This document shows positions 7,431-15,862 of a stretch of 64,000 nucleotides of DNA, piece after piece. The first letter of the stretch is position 1; every line of letters starts with the position of its first letter. Source of the DNA: a bacterium 1xD8-48. GTDB lineage: Bacteria; Bacillota; Clostridia; Lachnospirales; Lachnospiraceae. The position numbers and the translations under genes were made by a program. The notes beneath the pieces are model-generated. The model saw only the letters and a program-made list of their open reading frames with translations. It made no database searches and was not told the DNA's origin. Location: assembly GCA_009917455.1 (NCBI GenBank), contig QZDS01000005.1:1-64000 (forward strand). Direction: 5' to 3'.

Positions 7431-7478
7431 TACAATTCTACTATTGAAACCGTACAAAGTCAATGTTACTGTTATAAT
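7431..7478. promoter_or_regulatory. divergent promoter region mocR/lrp
   Basis: On the minus strand TTGACT (7458-7463), a 17-bp spacer and TAGAAT (7435-7440) form a good promoter for the mocR-type gene. On the plus strand TATAAT (7473-7478) can serve the lrp-type gene, but its -35 is weak. Two direct TACAA repeats (7431-7435 and 7453-7457) are 22 bp apart, about two helical turns. This arrangement fits the direct repeats reported for MocR operators. Confidence 0.55.
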
Positions 7479-7513
7479 TGTTATGATTATATGCAGCGCA
7501 AGGAGGTAAGAAC

Positions 7514-8008
7514 ATGGAACAAGTAATCAGGGAGCAGCTTCTTCACATGTTGGAGAACAATAGTAAACTGACAGAACATGAAATTGCAATTATGCTGGGG
7601 ATTTCGGAAGAAGAAGTCCAAAGGGAAATAGCCGGTCTGGAAAAAGCGCATGTGATCTGTGGCTACCATACATTGATTGACTGGAACAAAGTCAATGATG
7701 ATGATGTGACCGCTTTGGTAGAGCTGCGTGTTACGCCGCAGGGCGGCGAGGGCTATCAAAAGCTGGCAGAGAAAATCAATGCCTATCCGCAGGTAGTGAC
7801 GCTGTACTTAATGTCCGGGGCTTACGATTTTCTTGTCATGGTAAAGGGGAAAACACTGAAAGAAATATCCCTTTTCGTGTCGGGAAAGCTGGCCTCCATT
7901 GAGGAAGTCCAGAGTACCACTACCCATTTCACGCTGACAAAATATAAGGAGCTGGGCGTGAGCTTTGAGGCAAAGCAGGCGGACGAAAGAATGGTGGTGA
8001 CGCCATGA
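7514..8008 (+). CDS. Lrp/AsnC-family transcriptional regulator
   Basis: A 164-residue protein with an N-terminal helix-turn-helix (LTEHEIAIMLGISEEEVQRE at about 18-37) and a C-terminal RAM/AsnC ligand-binding domain (VELRVTPQGGEGYQKLAEKI, then YLMSGAYDFLVMVKGKTLKEIS). These proteins respond to amino acids and regulate their transport or metabolism. AAGGAGGT precedes the ATG. Its stop overlaps the start of the next gene by ATGA, so regulator and aminotransferase are co-translated. With the MocR-type protein on the other side, this locus has two amino-acid-type sensors, which points to an amino-acid or amine substrate. Confidence 0.88.
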   Translation: MEQVIREQLLHMLENNSKLTEHEIAIMLGISEEEVQREIAGLEKAHVICGYHTLIDWNKVNDDDVTALVELRVTPQGGEGYQKLAEKINAYPQVVTLYLMSGAYDFLVMVKGKTLKEISLFVSGKLASIEEVQSTTTHFTLTKYKELGVSFEAKQADERMVVTP

Positions 8009-9168
8009 GGGAAAAGCTGTCACAAAAAGTATTGAACCTAAAATCTTCCGGCATACGGGCCTTTTTTGATATGGCGAACGAAATTCCCGACGTGATTTCC
8101 CTCGGCGTCGGGGAACCGGATTTTGATACCCCGTGGCATATCCGGGAGGCAGGCATACAGGCGTTGCAGTCCAGCAAAACCTTTTATACGTCCAATGCGG
8201 GGCTGCAAGAACTTCGGGCTGCAATCAGCAGCTACACCAAACGGAAAACCGGGCTTACTTACAATCCTGAAAACCAGATCATTGTCACGGTTGGCGGCAG
8301 CGAGGCCATTGACCTTGCGCTGCGGGCGCTGCTTAATGCAGGGGACGAAGTGATCTATCTGGAACCGGGCTTTGTTTCCTATTACCCCTGTATTAAGCTG
8401 GCTGACGGCGTTCCCGTCCCAATCCGCTTGACAGAGGAAAACCGGTTCCGTCTGAAGCCGGAGCAGTTGGAGGCGGCGGTTACACCCAAAAGCAAGGTGC
8501 TGATCCTGTCATACCCCAACAATCCGACCGGGGCCGTGATGGAAAAGGAGGATTTGGAAGCCCTGTTACCTGTCATTCAGAAACACGATTTGATTGTTAT
8601 ATCCGATGAAATATACGGGGAGCTTACCTATGGCGTGAAGCATTGTAGTATCGCCGGATTGCCCGGCATGGAACAACGAACCATAATTATCAACGGTTTT
8701 TCCAAGAGCTTTGCCATGACCGGCTGGCGGCTGGGGTACGCGCTGGGAAACCATGAGATTATCGAACAGATGGTAAAAATCCATCAGTTTGCGGTAATGT
8801 GTGCACCTACCATCAGCCAGTATGCGGCCATCGAAGCGATGGAACAGGGGGACGGGGATATAGAAGCCATGCGTGAATCCTACGACCAGAGAAGAAAATT
8901 CCTCTACCATGAGCTGCAAAGGCTGGGCCTGCCCTGTTTTGAACCGCAGGGAGCATTTTATATGTTCCCCAATATCCGGGAGTTTGGTTTATCCAGCGGC
9001 GAATTTGCGTTGAAGCTGCTGAAAGAGGAAAAGGTGGCGGTTGTCCCCGGCGATTCCTTTGGTGAGTGTGGGGAGGGCTTTGTACGGATTTCCTATGCGG
9101 CTTCCCTGCAAAACCTGAAAGAAGCCGTCAACCGGATTTTCCGGTTCCTGTCCCGGTACCGGACTTAG
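8005..9168 (+). CDS. class I/II PLP aminotransferase
   Basis: A 387-residue fold-type I aminotransferase of the aspartate/aromatic (PatA-like) branch. Visible features are SLGVGEPDFDTP near residue 32, the cofactor contacts YPNNPTG (170-176) and SDEIY (200-204), and the PLP lysine in GFSKSFAMTGWRLGY (Lys234). It transfers amino groups between amino acids and 2-oxo acids. It has its own ribosome-binding site inside the lrp gene and overlaps it by 4 bases. Another aminotransferase follows after 13 bases. Substrate specificity cannot be read with confidence; aromatic or branched amino acids are plausible from family habits. Confidence 0.88.
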   Translation: MREKLSQKVLNLKSSGIRAFFDMANEIPDVISLGVGEPDFDTPWHIREAGIQALQSSKTFYTSNAGLQELRAAISSYTKRKTGLTYNPENQIIVTVGGSEAIDLALRALLNAGDEVIYLEPGFVSYYPCIKLADGVPVPIRLTEENRFRLKPEQLEAAVTPKSKVLILSYPNNPTGAVMEKEDLEALLPVIQKHDLIVISDEIYGELTYGVKHCSIAGLPGMEQRTIIINGFSKSFAMTGWRLGYALGNHEIIEQMVKIHQFAVMCAPTISQYAAIEAMEQGDGDIEAMRESYDQRRKFLYHELQRLGLPCFEPQGAFYMFPNIREFGLSSGEFALKLLKEEKVAVVPGDSFGECGEGFVRISYAASLQNLKEAVNRIFRFLSRYRT

Positions 9169-9181
9169 AAAGGGGCTGCTT

Positions 9182-10279
9182 ATGAAAACGTGGGAAAAGA
9201 ATATCCGCCAAGTGCTTCCCTACATACCGGGCGAACAGCCCAAACAGGCGGACATCATCAAACTGAATACGAATGAGAATCCCTACCCGCCCTCTCCCCG
9301 TGTGGCCGAAACACTGGAACAATTCCAGACAGGGGAACTCCGGCTATATCCCGACCCGGATTCTAATATTCTGGTGGAGGCCCTTGCGGATTTCTACCAG
9401 ATTGACCGTAGCCGGATATTTGTAGGTGTCGGCTCTGACGATGTGCTGGCCGTATCATTTCTGACCTTTTTTAATTCCGGGAAACCTGTGCTGTTCCCGG
9501 ATATTACCTATTCCTTTTATGACGTGTGGGCGCGGCTGTTTCAGATACCGTTTGAGCAGATTCCCTTAGACGGTGAATTTCAGATCAGGAAAAGTGATTA
9601 TTTCCGGGAGAACGGAGGCGTAGTCTTTCCTAACCCCAACGCCCCCACAGGGATATTGATGGGCTTACCGGAGATAGAGGATATTATCAGCCACAATCAG
9701 GACGTGGTGGTGATCGTGGACGAGGCTTATATTGATTTCGGCGGCATATCCGCGTTCCCGCTGCTGGATAAATACGATAACCTGCTGATTATCCAGACCG
9801 TTTCAAAATCCCGCGCCCTTGCCGGCCTGCGTGTCGGCTATGCGTTTGGAAGCCCGCAGCTTATCAGCTACTTAAACGATGTCAGGAACTCCTTTAACTC
9901 TTATACCATGAACCGCCTGACGCAAACACTGGGCGCGGCGGCAGTCCGGGACAGGGAATACTTTGAGCGAACAAACGCCCTGATTATCGCAACCAGAGAG
10001 CGTATAAAGCGGGAATTGAAGCAGTTAGGCTTTTCCTTTCAGGATTCCAAAAGCAATTTTCTGTTCGTTACGCACCCGTCTGTAAAGGCCGGTGTGATTT
10101 ACGAAAGCCTGCGGGCCGCTGGGATTTATGTGCGCCATTTTTCCAAGCCGGAGCGCATTTCCGATTACCTCCGTATTGCGGTGGGAACGGATCAGGAAAT
10201 GGACTGTCTGCTGATAAAGCTAAAAGAGATATTACAACAACATGGTGACTTGCACGGAAACACAGGAGAATGTCAATGA
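9182..10279 (+). CDS. histidinol-phosphate aminotransferase-like PLP enzyme
   Basis: A 365-residue protein of the HisC family. It contains IIKLNTNENPYPPSP at about 25-39, YPDPDS (56-61), PNPNAPTG (150-157), VDEAYIDF (179-186) and the PLP lysine in QTVSKSRALAGLRVGY (Lys209). HisC enzymes convert imidazole-acetol phosphate, but many stand-alone members act on phenylalanine, tyrosine or other amino acids. No other histidine genes are nearby, so a histidine biosynthesis role is unlikely. AAAGGGG precedes the start. The stop overlaps the MATE gene start by ATGA. Confidence 0.85.
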   Translation: MKTWEKNIRQVLPYIPGEQPKQADIIKLNTNENPYPPSPRVAETLEQFQTGELRLYPDPDSNILVEALADFYQIDRSRIFVGVGSDDVLAVSFLTFFNSGKPVLFPDITYSFYDVWARLFQIPFEQIPLDGEFQIRKSDYFRENGGVVFPNPNAPTGILMGLPEIEDIISHNQDVVVIVDEAYIDFGGISAFPLLDKYDNLLIIQTVSKSRALAGLRVGYAFGSPQLISYLNDVRNSFNSYTMNRLTQTLGAAAVRDREYFERTNALIIATRERIKRELKQLGFSFQDSKSNFLFVTHPSVKAGVIYESLRAAGIYVRHFSKPERISDYLRIAVGTDQEMDCLLIKLKEILQQHGDLHGNTGECQ

Positions 10280-11613
10280 AAGATTTAACACAGGGAAGCG
10301 AGCTGAAAACGATCTTTTACTTTTCCCTGCCGATTCTGGTAGGAAACTTATTTCAGCAGCTTTATAACGTGGCCGACAGCGTGATTGTCGGAAACTTTTT
10401 GGGGAAAGAAAGCCTTGCGGCGGTGGGATTCAGCTATCAGATCAATTTCCTGCTGATTGCGCTGTCCACGGGGATTTCTCTGGGCGCAAGCGTCCTGACC
10501 TCCCGTTACTTTGGAGCCAGAGATATGCGGCAGGTGAAAAAGGTGGTTGATACCGGCTTTCTGTTTTCAGCGGTTCTTTCCCTTGTCATAGCGGCAGCCG
10601 GTGCCTGCTTTTCCTATCAGATTTTAGTGCTGTTCCGGGTGCCTGAAAATCTGCTGACGATAGCAGATACTTACTTGAAGATTATATTTATCGGTGTGAT
10701 CCCCACATTCGCATACAATTCCCTGACGAATATCCTTAGAGGCGTCGGGGATTCCAAGACACCGACTTATATTCTGATTGCGGCAACGCTTATCAATATC
10801 GTGCTGGATATTTTCTTCATTACCGCCCTGAAATGGGGTGTGGCCGGGGCTGCGGTTGCGACCGTGACCGCGCAGGCTTTTTCATTCATTACCTGTATGC
10901 TTTACATGCGGCGGCGTTACCCCGACCTGTTTATCCGACTTTGGGATTTACAGCTTGACCGCCACGAGTTGAAGAAAAGTCTGGTGATCGGAACGCCCGC
11001 CATGCTGCAACAGGTATTTGTAAGCGTTGGTTTTATGTCCATACAGTTTCTAATCAATGGCTTTGGAACCGATTGTATGGCTGCGTATGCTGCGGCCTCC
11101 AAGGTGGATTCCTTTGCGGAAATGCCCGCCCTGAATTTGGGGCAGGCCATGACGAACTTTACCGCGCAGAACTACGGGGCCGGGAAAATTGACCGGGTAA
11201 TCAGGGGCGGCAAATCGGCGCTGGCTATGGGGGTGGGTATCTCAATCCTCATATCCATTGTCATATGCCTGTTCCCGTCCCTCTTTATTTCCCTGTTCAA
11301 CCGTGATCCCGGCGTTGTCCAGATCGGGAACGGCTACCTGCGGACGGTATCGGTATTCTATCTGATTTTTGCAGCTATGCAGATTTTGAACGGTCTGCTG
11401 CTGGGATATGGGAAAGCACTGGTTCCCATGATTGCGTCAATCGGTTCCCTCTGTCTTTTACAGGTTCCCACGGCAATCCTGCTGTCTGGAACCGAATTGG
11501 CTTATCGCGGTATCTGGATTGCCGCACCCGTGGGCTGGCTGGGTGGTCTGCTGATCCGCTTCCTGTATTTCCGGCATATTGCAAGGAAACAGGCAGCTCT
11601 AAAGGAGGCATAA
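10276..11613 (+). CDS. MATE-family efflux transporter (first copy)
   Basis: A 445-residue membrane protein with about twelve hydrophobic segments arranged in two similar halves. The first-half signature FSLPILVGNLFQQLYNVADS (about 15-34) and SLAAVGFSYQINFLL are typical of the DinF/NorM superfamily. MATE proteins export cationic or amphipathic compounds using Na+ or H+ gradients. I chose ATG 10276, not 10270, because AGGAGA is 6 bases upstream and the ATGA overlap with the preceding gene is then exact. A 41-bp piece closely matching 11048-11088 of this gene recurs at the element's right end. In this operon it may export an amino-acid-derived product. Confidence 0.9.
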   Translation: MKDLTQGSELKTIFYFSLPILVGNLFQQLYNVADSVIVGNFLGKESLAAVGFSYQINFLLIALSTGISLGASVLTSRYFGARDMRQVKKVVDTGFLFSAVLSLVIAAAGACFSYQILVLFRVPENLLTIADTYLKIIFIGVIPTFAYNSLTNILRGVGDSKTPTYILIAATLINIVLDIFFITALKWGVAGAAVATVTAQAFSFITCMLYMRRRYPDLFIRLWDLQLDRHELKKSLVIGTPAMLQQVFVSVGFMSIQFLINGFGTDCMAAYAAASKVDSFAEMPALNLGQAMTNFTAQNYGAGKIDRVIRGGKSALAMGVGISILISIVICLFPSLFISLFNRDPGVVQIGNGYLRTVSVFYLIFAAMQILNGLLLGYGKALVPMIASIGSLCLLQVPTAILLSGTELAYRGIWIAAPVGWLGGLLIRFLYFRHIARKQAALKEA

Positions 11614-11638
11614 ATTTTACACACAAGGAGGTTCCAAG

Positions 11639-12193
11639 ATGGAAAAGAAAATCACACTGAAACAAATTGCTATGGTTGGCGTTATGGCTGCGGCGGTCTA
11701 TGTGGCTTCCGCGTTTCTGCAAATACCAATCCCCACGGACATAGACAACACCCGCCTGCACATGGGAAATGTTATGTGCCTGCTTTCCGGCCTGCTCTTA
11801 GGGCCGGTACAGGGTGGGCTTGCGGCGGGGATCGGCTCCATGTTCTTTGACCTGACGAATCCGGCCTACATCACGTCCGCGCCGTTCACCTTTGTTTTTA
11901 AGTTTCTTATGGCGTGGATTTGCGGCATGTTCGCATTTCACAAAAATTCCGGGATAAGCTCACACAAGCGGTATATTATCGGTTCGGCATTGGGCGCATT
12001 TGCCTATGTGCTTCTTTATCTTTCAAAGAGCTACATCGAACACCGCTTCGTTTTGGGCCTGCCGTTGGAGGTCGTTATGATTACCCTGTCACAGAAAGCC
12101 GTTGTGTCCAGCGTCAACGCCGTTGTATCTATTATCGTGGCTGTTCCGCTGGGGATCGCCCTGCGGCCTGCCGTAAGAAGATATTTGCAGTAA
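11639..12193 (+). CDS. ECF transporter S-component-like membrane protein
   Basis: A 184-residue protein with about five to six membrane segments. Features are ITLKQIAMVGVMAAAVYVAS at the start, IPIPTDIDNTRLHMGN, and LLLGPVQGGLAAGIGSMFFD, which resemble substrate-binding S-components of energy-coupling factor importers. Such proteins bind a vitamin, metal or other small molecule and work with a shared EcfAA'T module, not encoded here. AAGGAGG lies 8 bases before the ATG. It sits between two MATE exporter genes, which is unusual. Substrate is unknown; a B6-type vitamer would fit the PLP enzymes and MocR regulator but is only a guess. Confidence 0.8.
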   Translation: MEKKITLKQIAMVGVMAAAVYVASAFLQIPIPTDIDNTRLHMGNVMCLLSGLLLGPVQGGLAAGIGSMFFDLTNPAYITSAPFTFVFKFLMAWICGMFAFHKNSGISSHKRYIIGSALGAFAYVLLYLSKSYIEHRFVLGLPLEVVMITLSQKAVVSSVNAVVSIIVAVPLGIALRPAVRRYLQ

Positions 12194-12197
12194 GCCT

Positions 12198-13523
12198 ATG
12201 GAACTGGATATGACTTCGGGGAAGCCCCTGAACACATTGTTAAAATTCTCCCTGCCGCTGTTGGCGGGGAGCGTGATACAAAACCTTTATAACATCTTCG
12301 ACACGGCCATTGTGGGGCATGTGCTGGGTAAATATGCGCTGGCGGCTGTGGGTAACTCCTATGTGCCGACGCTTATCATCAACAGCATTGTTTTAGGGAT
12401 TGCTTCCGGCATATCTATCCTTGTGGCGCAGCTATACGGCTCCAAGGATAAAGGACAGATTTGTAAATGTTATGGTTCCGTGCAGACGTTGATAGTAGCC
12501 GTGGGCTTCGGGCTGGCTGTGCTGTTCTTTGCTCTTGCCGGGTGGATTTTTAAGGCTATGCAGATACCGGAGGAAATCACAAGCCCTGCGGCCCTTTATC
12601 TTCGGATTGTAGCGGCTGGGATTCCGTTTTTGGCAATCTACAACTTTTATTCTGCGCTGATTAAGGCAAAAGGGGATTCCCGAACACCGATTAGGTGTAT
12701 CTGCCTGTCCTGTGTCCTCAATATTCTGTTGGACTACTTATTTGTGGCCTGTTTTGGCTGGGGGATTGCCGGGGCTGCGTCCGCCACGGTTCTTTCACAA
12801 GCTCTGGCGGCTGTATTGGTTGGCCTGCACTTATACCGGCAGGAACACCCGGTAATAAGGACAGCCCCAAGTGCCGGGCTGATTGTCCCGATCTTGCAGC
12901 TTAGTATCACGGGGATTGTCCAGAACGGGGCTTCCGCCATCAGCATGTTTTTCATACAGGGCATTATCAATACCTTTGGTGTAAATGAAATATCGGCCTA
13001 TACATCGGCCTATAAAATTGAAAGTATCTTAACAATCCCCGCCGTCAATTTAGGCGTGGCGTTAAGTGTCTATATCGGACAGAATGTAGGGGCCGGGGAA
13101 TATGACCGCACCCGACAGGGCCTAAAAGACAGCTTCAAGATCGCGGCGGTGTTTACCACACTTGCTATGGCAATCCTGTGGTTTGCTTCGCCGCTGCTCA
13201 TGGTTCTGGTGGTGGGAAAGGAAATGGCAGTCATACCGATAGGGGTTCAATATCTGCGTATTATTTCCGTGACGTTCCCCCTGTGCGTAAGCCTCTATCT
13301 GTTGACAAACTTCCTGCGTGGAGCCGGTGAGATTGCCTATCCACTGTTCAATACGCTGCTGGAACTCTGTTTCCGCACGTTCTCGGCTTTTGTGCTGGCG
13401 CATTACTTTGGTTTTGTCGGTGTTCTGCTGTGCAGGCCGTTGAGCTTTGTTGTGAGTACCATTAGCCTATCCTGTCGGCTATTGTCCGGCAAGTGGAAAG
13501 ATAAGATAAATCATTCTGTGTAA
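12198..13523 (+). CDS. MATE-family efflux transporter (second copy)
   Basis: A 441-residue protein with the same organization as the first MATE protein: LLKFSLPLLAGSVIQNLYNI (about 14-33), then ALAAVGNSYVPTLIINSIVL, and two halves of about six membrane segments. The sequences of the two copies differ clearly, so they are not a recent tandem duplication. The gene starts 4 bases after the stop of the S-component gene; an upstream ribosome-binding site is weak, so translational coupling is likely. It is the last gene of the cargo operon; no terminator is visible before the element junction. Confidence 0.9.
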   Translation: MELDMTSGKPLNTLLKFSLPLLAGSVIQNLYNIFDTAIVGHVLGKYALAAVGNSYVPTLIINSIVLGIASGISILVAQLYGSKDKGQICKCYGSVQTLIVAVGFGLAVLFFALAGWIFKAMQIPEEITSPAALYLRIVAAGIPFLAIYNFYSALIKAKGDSRTPIRCICLSCVLNILLDYLFVACFGWGIAGAASATVLSQALAAVLVGLHLYRQEHPVIRTAPSAGLIVPILQLSITGIVQNGASAISMFFIQGIINTFGVNEISAYTSAYKIESILTIPAVNLGVALSVYIGQNVGAGEYDRTRQGLKDSFKIAAVFTTLAMAILWFASPLLMVLVVGKEMAVIPIGVQYLRIISVTFPLCVSLYLLTNFLRGAGEIAYPLFNTLLELCFRTFSAFVLAHYFGFVGVLLCRPLSFVVSTISLSCRLLSGKWKDKINHSV

Positions 13524-13550
13524 TAGCTGCCGCATGATGACAGATAAAAA

Positions 13551-13591
13551 TTCTAATCAATGGTTTTGGAACCGACTGTATGGCTGCGTAT
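13551..13591 (+). repeat. 41-bp MATE gene fragment at element edge
   Basis: This stretch matches 11048-11088 inside the first MATE gene at 39 of 41 positions. The two differences are synonymous in the MATE reading frame (INGFGTDCMAAY is preserved). It is fused in frame to the remaining part of the M20 peptidase gene. It marks a recombination scar at the end of the accessory region. Confidence 0.85.
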
Positions 13592-14350
13592 ATTGCACAG
13601 CTGTCTGCCGGTATTGTGCCTAACAGTGTGGCGGGAAGAGCAGAGGTGATTTTTGGTGAAGATTCCGGGAAAATATTGTTAACGGCAGATGGAATAGCCG
13701 GTCATGCTGCTGCGCCGGAAAAATGTGTCAACCCCATAGGACTTCTGGCAAAGAAAGTGAGAAAGGAGAGCCTCCTGGCACTGTCGGAAGCAGAGAGAAT
13801 GCTTTTTCAATTTCTGGAAGCATCGTGCAGCGATGGCTATGGAGAAGGGCTTGGACTTAAGTATGAGGATGAAACTTTTGGGAAAATGTCATGTGTGGGG
13901 ACGGTGCTGCGTTTTGATGAGGGGAGGGCAAGTCTCCTGTTTGATTTGAGAATTCCTCCTCCTGTCAATCCAGAGCAGGTAGTTGAGGAATTTAAGGTAA
14001 AAGCGCATGCCTATGGGATGGAGGTCGTCGATACGGAAATTACAAGGGGATATCTGCGTGATTTGACTTCTCCCTCCATTCAGACACTGCTTTCAGCTTA
14101 CCGAGAGATAACGGATGGAAAAGAGAAGCCCTATGTGATGGGAGGCAATACCTATGCCCGTTTTTTTGCCAACGGAGTAGGATTCGGACCGGGAATTGTG
14201 AAGGATTACTCAATATTAGGGTTGCCGGAGGGGCACGGCGGCGGTCACGCCTGTGATGAAGTACAATCAGTGAGCAGCCTCAGCCTTGCTGTGAAAATTT
14301 ATGTGACTGCACTGTGGAATCTGGAAAAATTATTTAAGGAGAAGGGCTAA
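13580..14350 (+). pseudogene. 5'-truncated M20-family dipeptidase (PepV-like)
   Basis: From about 13592 the frame encodes the C-terminal part of an M20 metallopeptidase: the dimerization (lid) domain (KILLTADGIAGHAAAPEKCV at about residues 31-50) and the end of the catalytic domain with a metal-binding His in EGHGGGHACDE. The N-terminal half of the catalytic domain, which carries the HxD motif and the catalytic Glu, is missing. About 250 residues remain, against my recollection of 450-470 for the family. The first few codons come from the MATE fragment, and no ribosome-binding site is seen. An active peptidase is not expected. Confidence 0.8.
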
Positions 14351-14366
14351 AACCCCTTCTCCTTAA
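14334..14366. terminator. bidirectional terminator-like hairpin
   Basis: A 13-bp perfect inverted repeat, TTAAGGAGAAGGG (14334-14346) and CCCTTCTCCTTAA (14354-14366), has a 7-base loop. The loop contains the stop codons of both convergent genes (TAA for the peptidase remnant, TAG on the minus strand for the lipase-like gene). On the minus strand it is followed by an A/T-rich stretch with five T. Confidence 0.6.
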
Positions 14367-15705
14367 GCTCCGCCACCATCTCCACATAAGCCTCCACCAC
14401 ATCAAATCCCTTATAATCCTCCCGCTTTAAGTCAATCATATCCCCATGGGAAATTCCCCGCCGCCCGGTGCTGACAAAGGCTTTTCTAAAGCTTCCCCAT
14501 TTTGCAGATTCTATGGTAACCAGTCCGTCATTCTTAGGCGCGCCGACAAGGAACATCATAAGATTTGGAATGCTTAAAAGGCCGTCTCCAAGGGTATGCT
14601 TCACGCAGGAGGCATAGCTCTGGTAAAAGACCTTTGGGGAATCCGGATATTTTCTGTTGAATTCCAGGCAAAAGTCAGGGGAAAGCTGTTTGCTTGCATG
14701 ATAGCAGTCGGGTTTTTTGTCCCCGAACTGCCGATAGGCTCTGTCAAACAGGGAGGATATAAAACAGTAAATTCCATCGGGCAGACGGTTTAAAAGGTTT
14801 AAAAGCTCGGAGCCTCTGTGAGGAGTGGAGATGGTGGTGAGGGAGGCAACCTTATCTTCCATGTGCAGGCCGGATATGAGATAACGGGCGTCAAGGCCGC
14901 CTTTTGAATGGGCGATAATATTAACCTTTCCGCAGTGATTTTCTTCCAGTATTTCATTGATTTTTTCCTGGATAATTTCAGCGTTATTCTCAATGGTTCC
15001 CCATGCCTCCTGATGCCCGTAATAGACAACGGCGCCGTTTCGTACCAGTTCTTTTGGTATTCTTCCCCAATAGTTAAAGTAGCGTAAATCCCGGAATCCG
15101 ATTCCGTGAAGCAAAACCAGAGGATACCTTGTGGCACAGGGGGCGTCAGGGCGGGAGAGCCTGTTTTCGAACCGGCAGCGCTCCGCGTCGTATTCTTCAT
15201 AAGCCCGCTTCATCAGATATCTTGCCGGGAGCAGGTGAAAAACGGGAAACCACAGAAAACAGAAAATCAAAATCCTTTTCCAGATGCCAAGGCTCCGGCA
15301 GGTGCATAAAATTCGGATATATCCGTTTAAAACGAGCAGATAAAAATGGAGGAATACAAAGATTCCGTCTACAATCATGACAAGGGGCCAGCTTACGTCT
15401 GCCGGGGCGACAAGGGAGGGGAGCCTCATAAGATAAACGAAAAGCTGCGCTAAAATTCCCCGGAAACAGAATTTCAGGATACGTCTGCCGCCGTACATGA
15501 TTTTGACTCGAAGGGACATGGACTTTCTGTCCTTACGGGAGATAAAGGGCATGATATGTAAAAGGCAAAAGGTAATTATGTAGAGAAAAACCAGTAAAAT
15601 CCGAAAACAGACAGACAATCTGCCGGCAGAAGTATTCCGGTAAAGCTCCAGATAAGTTTTGTCCGATAAAACCCATAAAATAATGAAATGAGGAAGCAGT
15701 AACAT
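14347..15705 (-). CDS. membrane-anchored lipase/alpha-beta hydrolase
   Basis: A 452-residue protein. The first 160 residues hold four to five hydrophobic segments (for example ILLVFLYIITFCLLHIMPF and LVMIVDGIFVFLHFYLLVL). The rest is an alpha/beta hydrolase domain resembling bacterial triacylglycerol lipases: oxyanion region VLLHGIGF (197-204), nucleophile elbow IIAHSKGG (Ser267), then TTISTPHRGSELLN and a late His in RRGISHGDMID. It probably acts on lipids or esters at the membrane. GGAGG precedes the start. It is convergent with the peptidase remnant. The GHSxG-type motif here is AHSKG, still typical for the group. Exact substrate unknown. Confidence 0.75.
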   Translation of the reverse strand: MLLLPHFIILWVLSDKTYLELYRNTSAGRLSVCFRILLVFLYIITFCLLHIMPFISRKDRKSMSLRVKIMYGGRRILKFCFRGILAQLFVYLMRLPSLVAPADVSWPLVMIVDGIFVFLHFYLLVLNGYIRILCTCRSLGIWKRILIFCFLWFPVFHLLPARYLMKRAYEEYDAERCRFENRLSRPDAPCATRYPLVLLHGIGFRDLRYFNYWGRIPKELVRNGAVVYYGHQEAWGTIENNAEIIQEKINEILEENHCGKVNIIAHSKGGLDARYLISGLHMEDKVASLTTISTPHRGSELLNLLNRLPDGIYCFISSLFDRAYRQFGDKKPDCYHASKQLSPDFCLEFNRKYPDSPKVFYQSYASCVKHTLGDGLLSIPNLMMFLVGAPKNDGLVTIESAKWGSFRKAFVSTGRRGISHGDMIDLKREDYKGFDVVEAYVEMVAELKEKGF

Positions 15706-15862
15706 TTTTGGCCTCCGCAGAGTGTGTATGATTTTAATAACGCAAGTATAGCATATCCTGGCTGCAAAGTCTAATTAAAACGGTGGACATCAGCCCGTAA
15801 ACGTAGTAAATTAATTGGTAGAAAATTAAAAAAGCATGCAGCAGGCAGAAAGGACAGTAAAA

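Larger units (their letters stand above)
1..13591. mobile_element. partial mobilizable/conjugative element with cargo
   Basis: The stretch carries a full mobilization cassette (Cys-rich VLP protein, MobC, MobP-type relaxase), XRE-type regulators and an accessory operon. Base composition changes sharply between modules: the mobilization genes are GC-rich and the Crp/MccF islet is AT-rich. The right boundary is inferred from a 41-bp MATE gene fragment at 13551-13591 that runs straight into a 5'-truncated chromosomal M20 peptidase gene. No integrase, transposase or complete conjugation apparatus is visible, so the left part, and probably the recombinase, lie outside the window. Calling it one element rather than several nested insertions is an inference. 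Confidence 0.6.

Noticed and set aside
9182..10279. Histidine biosynthesis gene hisC
   Set aside because: The protein is HisC-like, but no other his gene is near and it is in an export operon, so a strict hisC assignment is not supported.
11048..13591. Target-site duplication or att site from the 41-bp repeat
   Set aside because: One copy is internal to a functional MATE gene and the mismatches are synonymous, which fits a fragment of a homologous gene rather than an att core.
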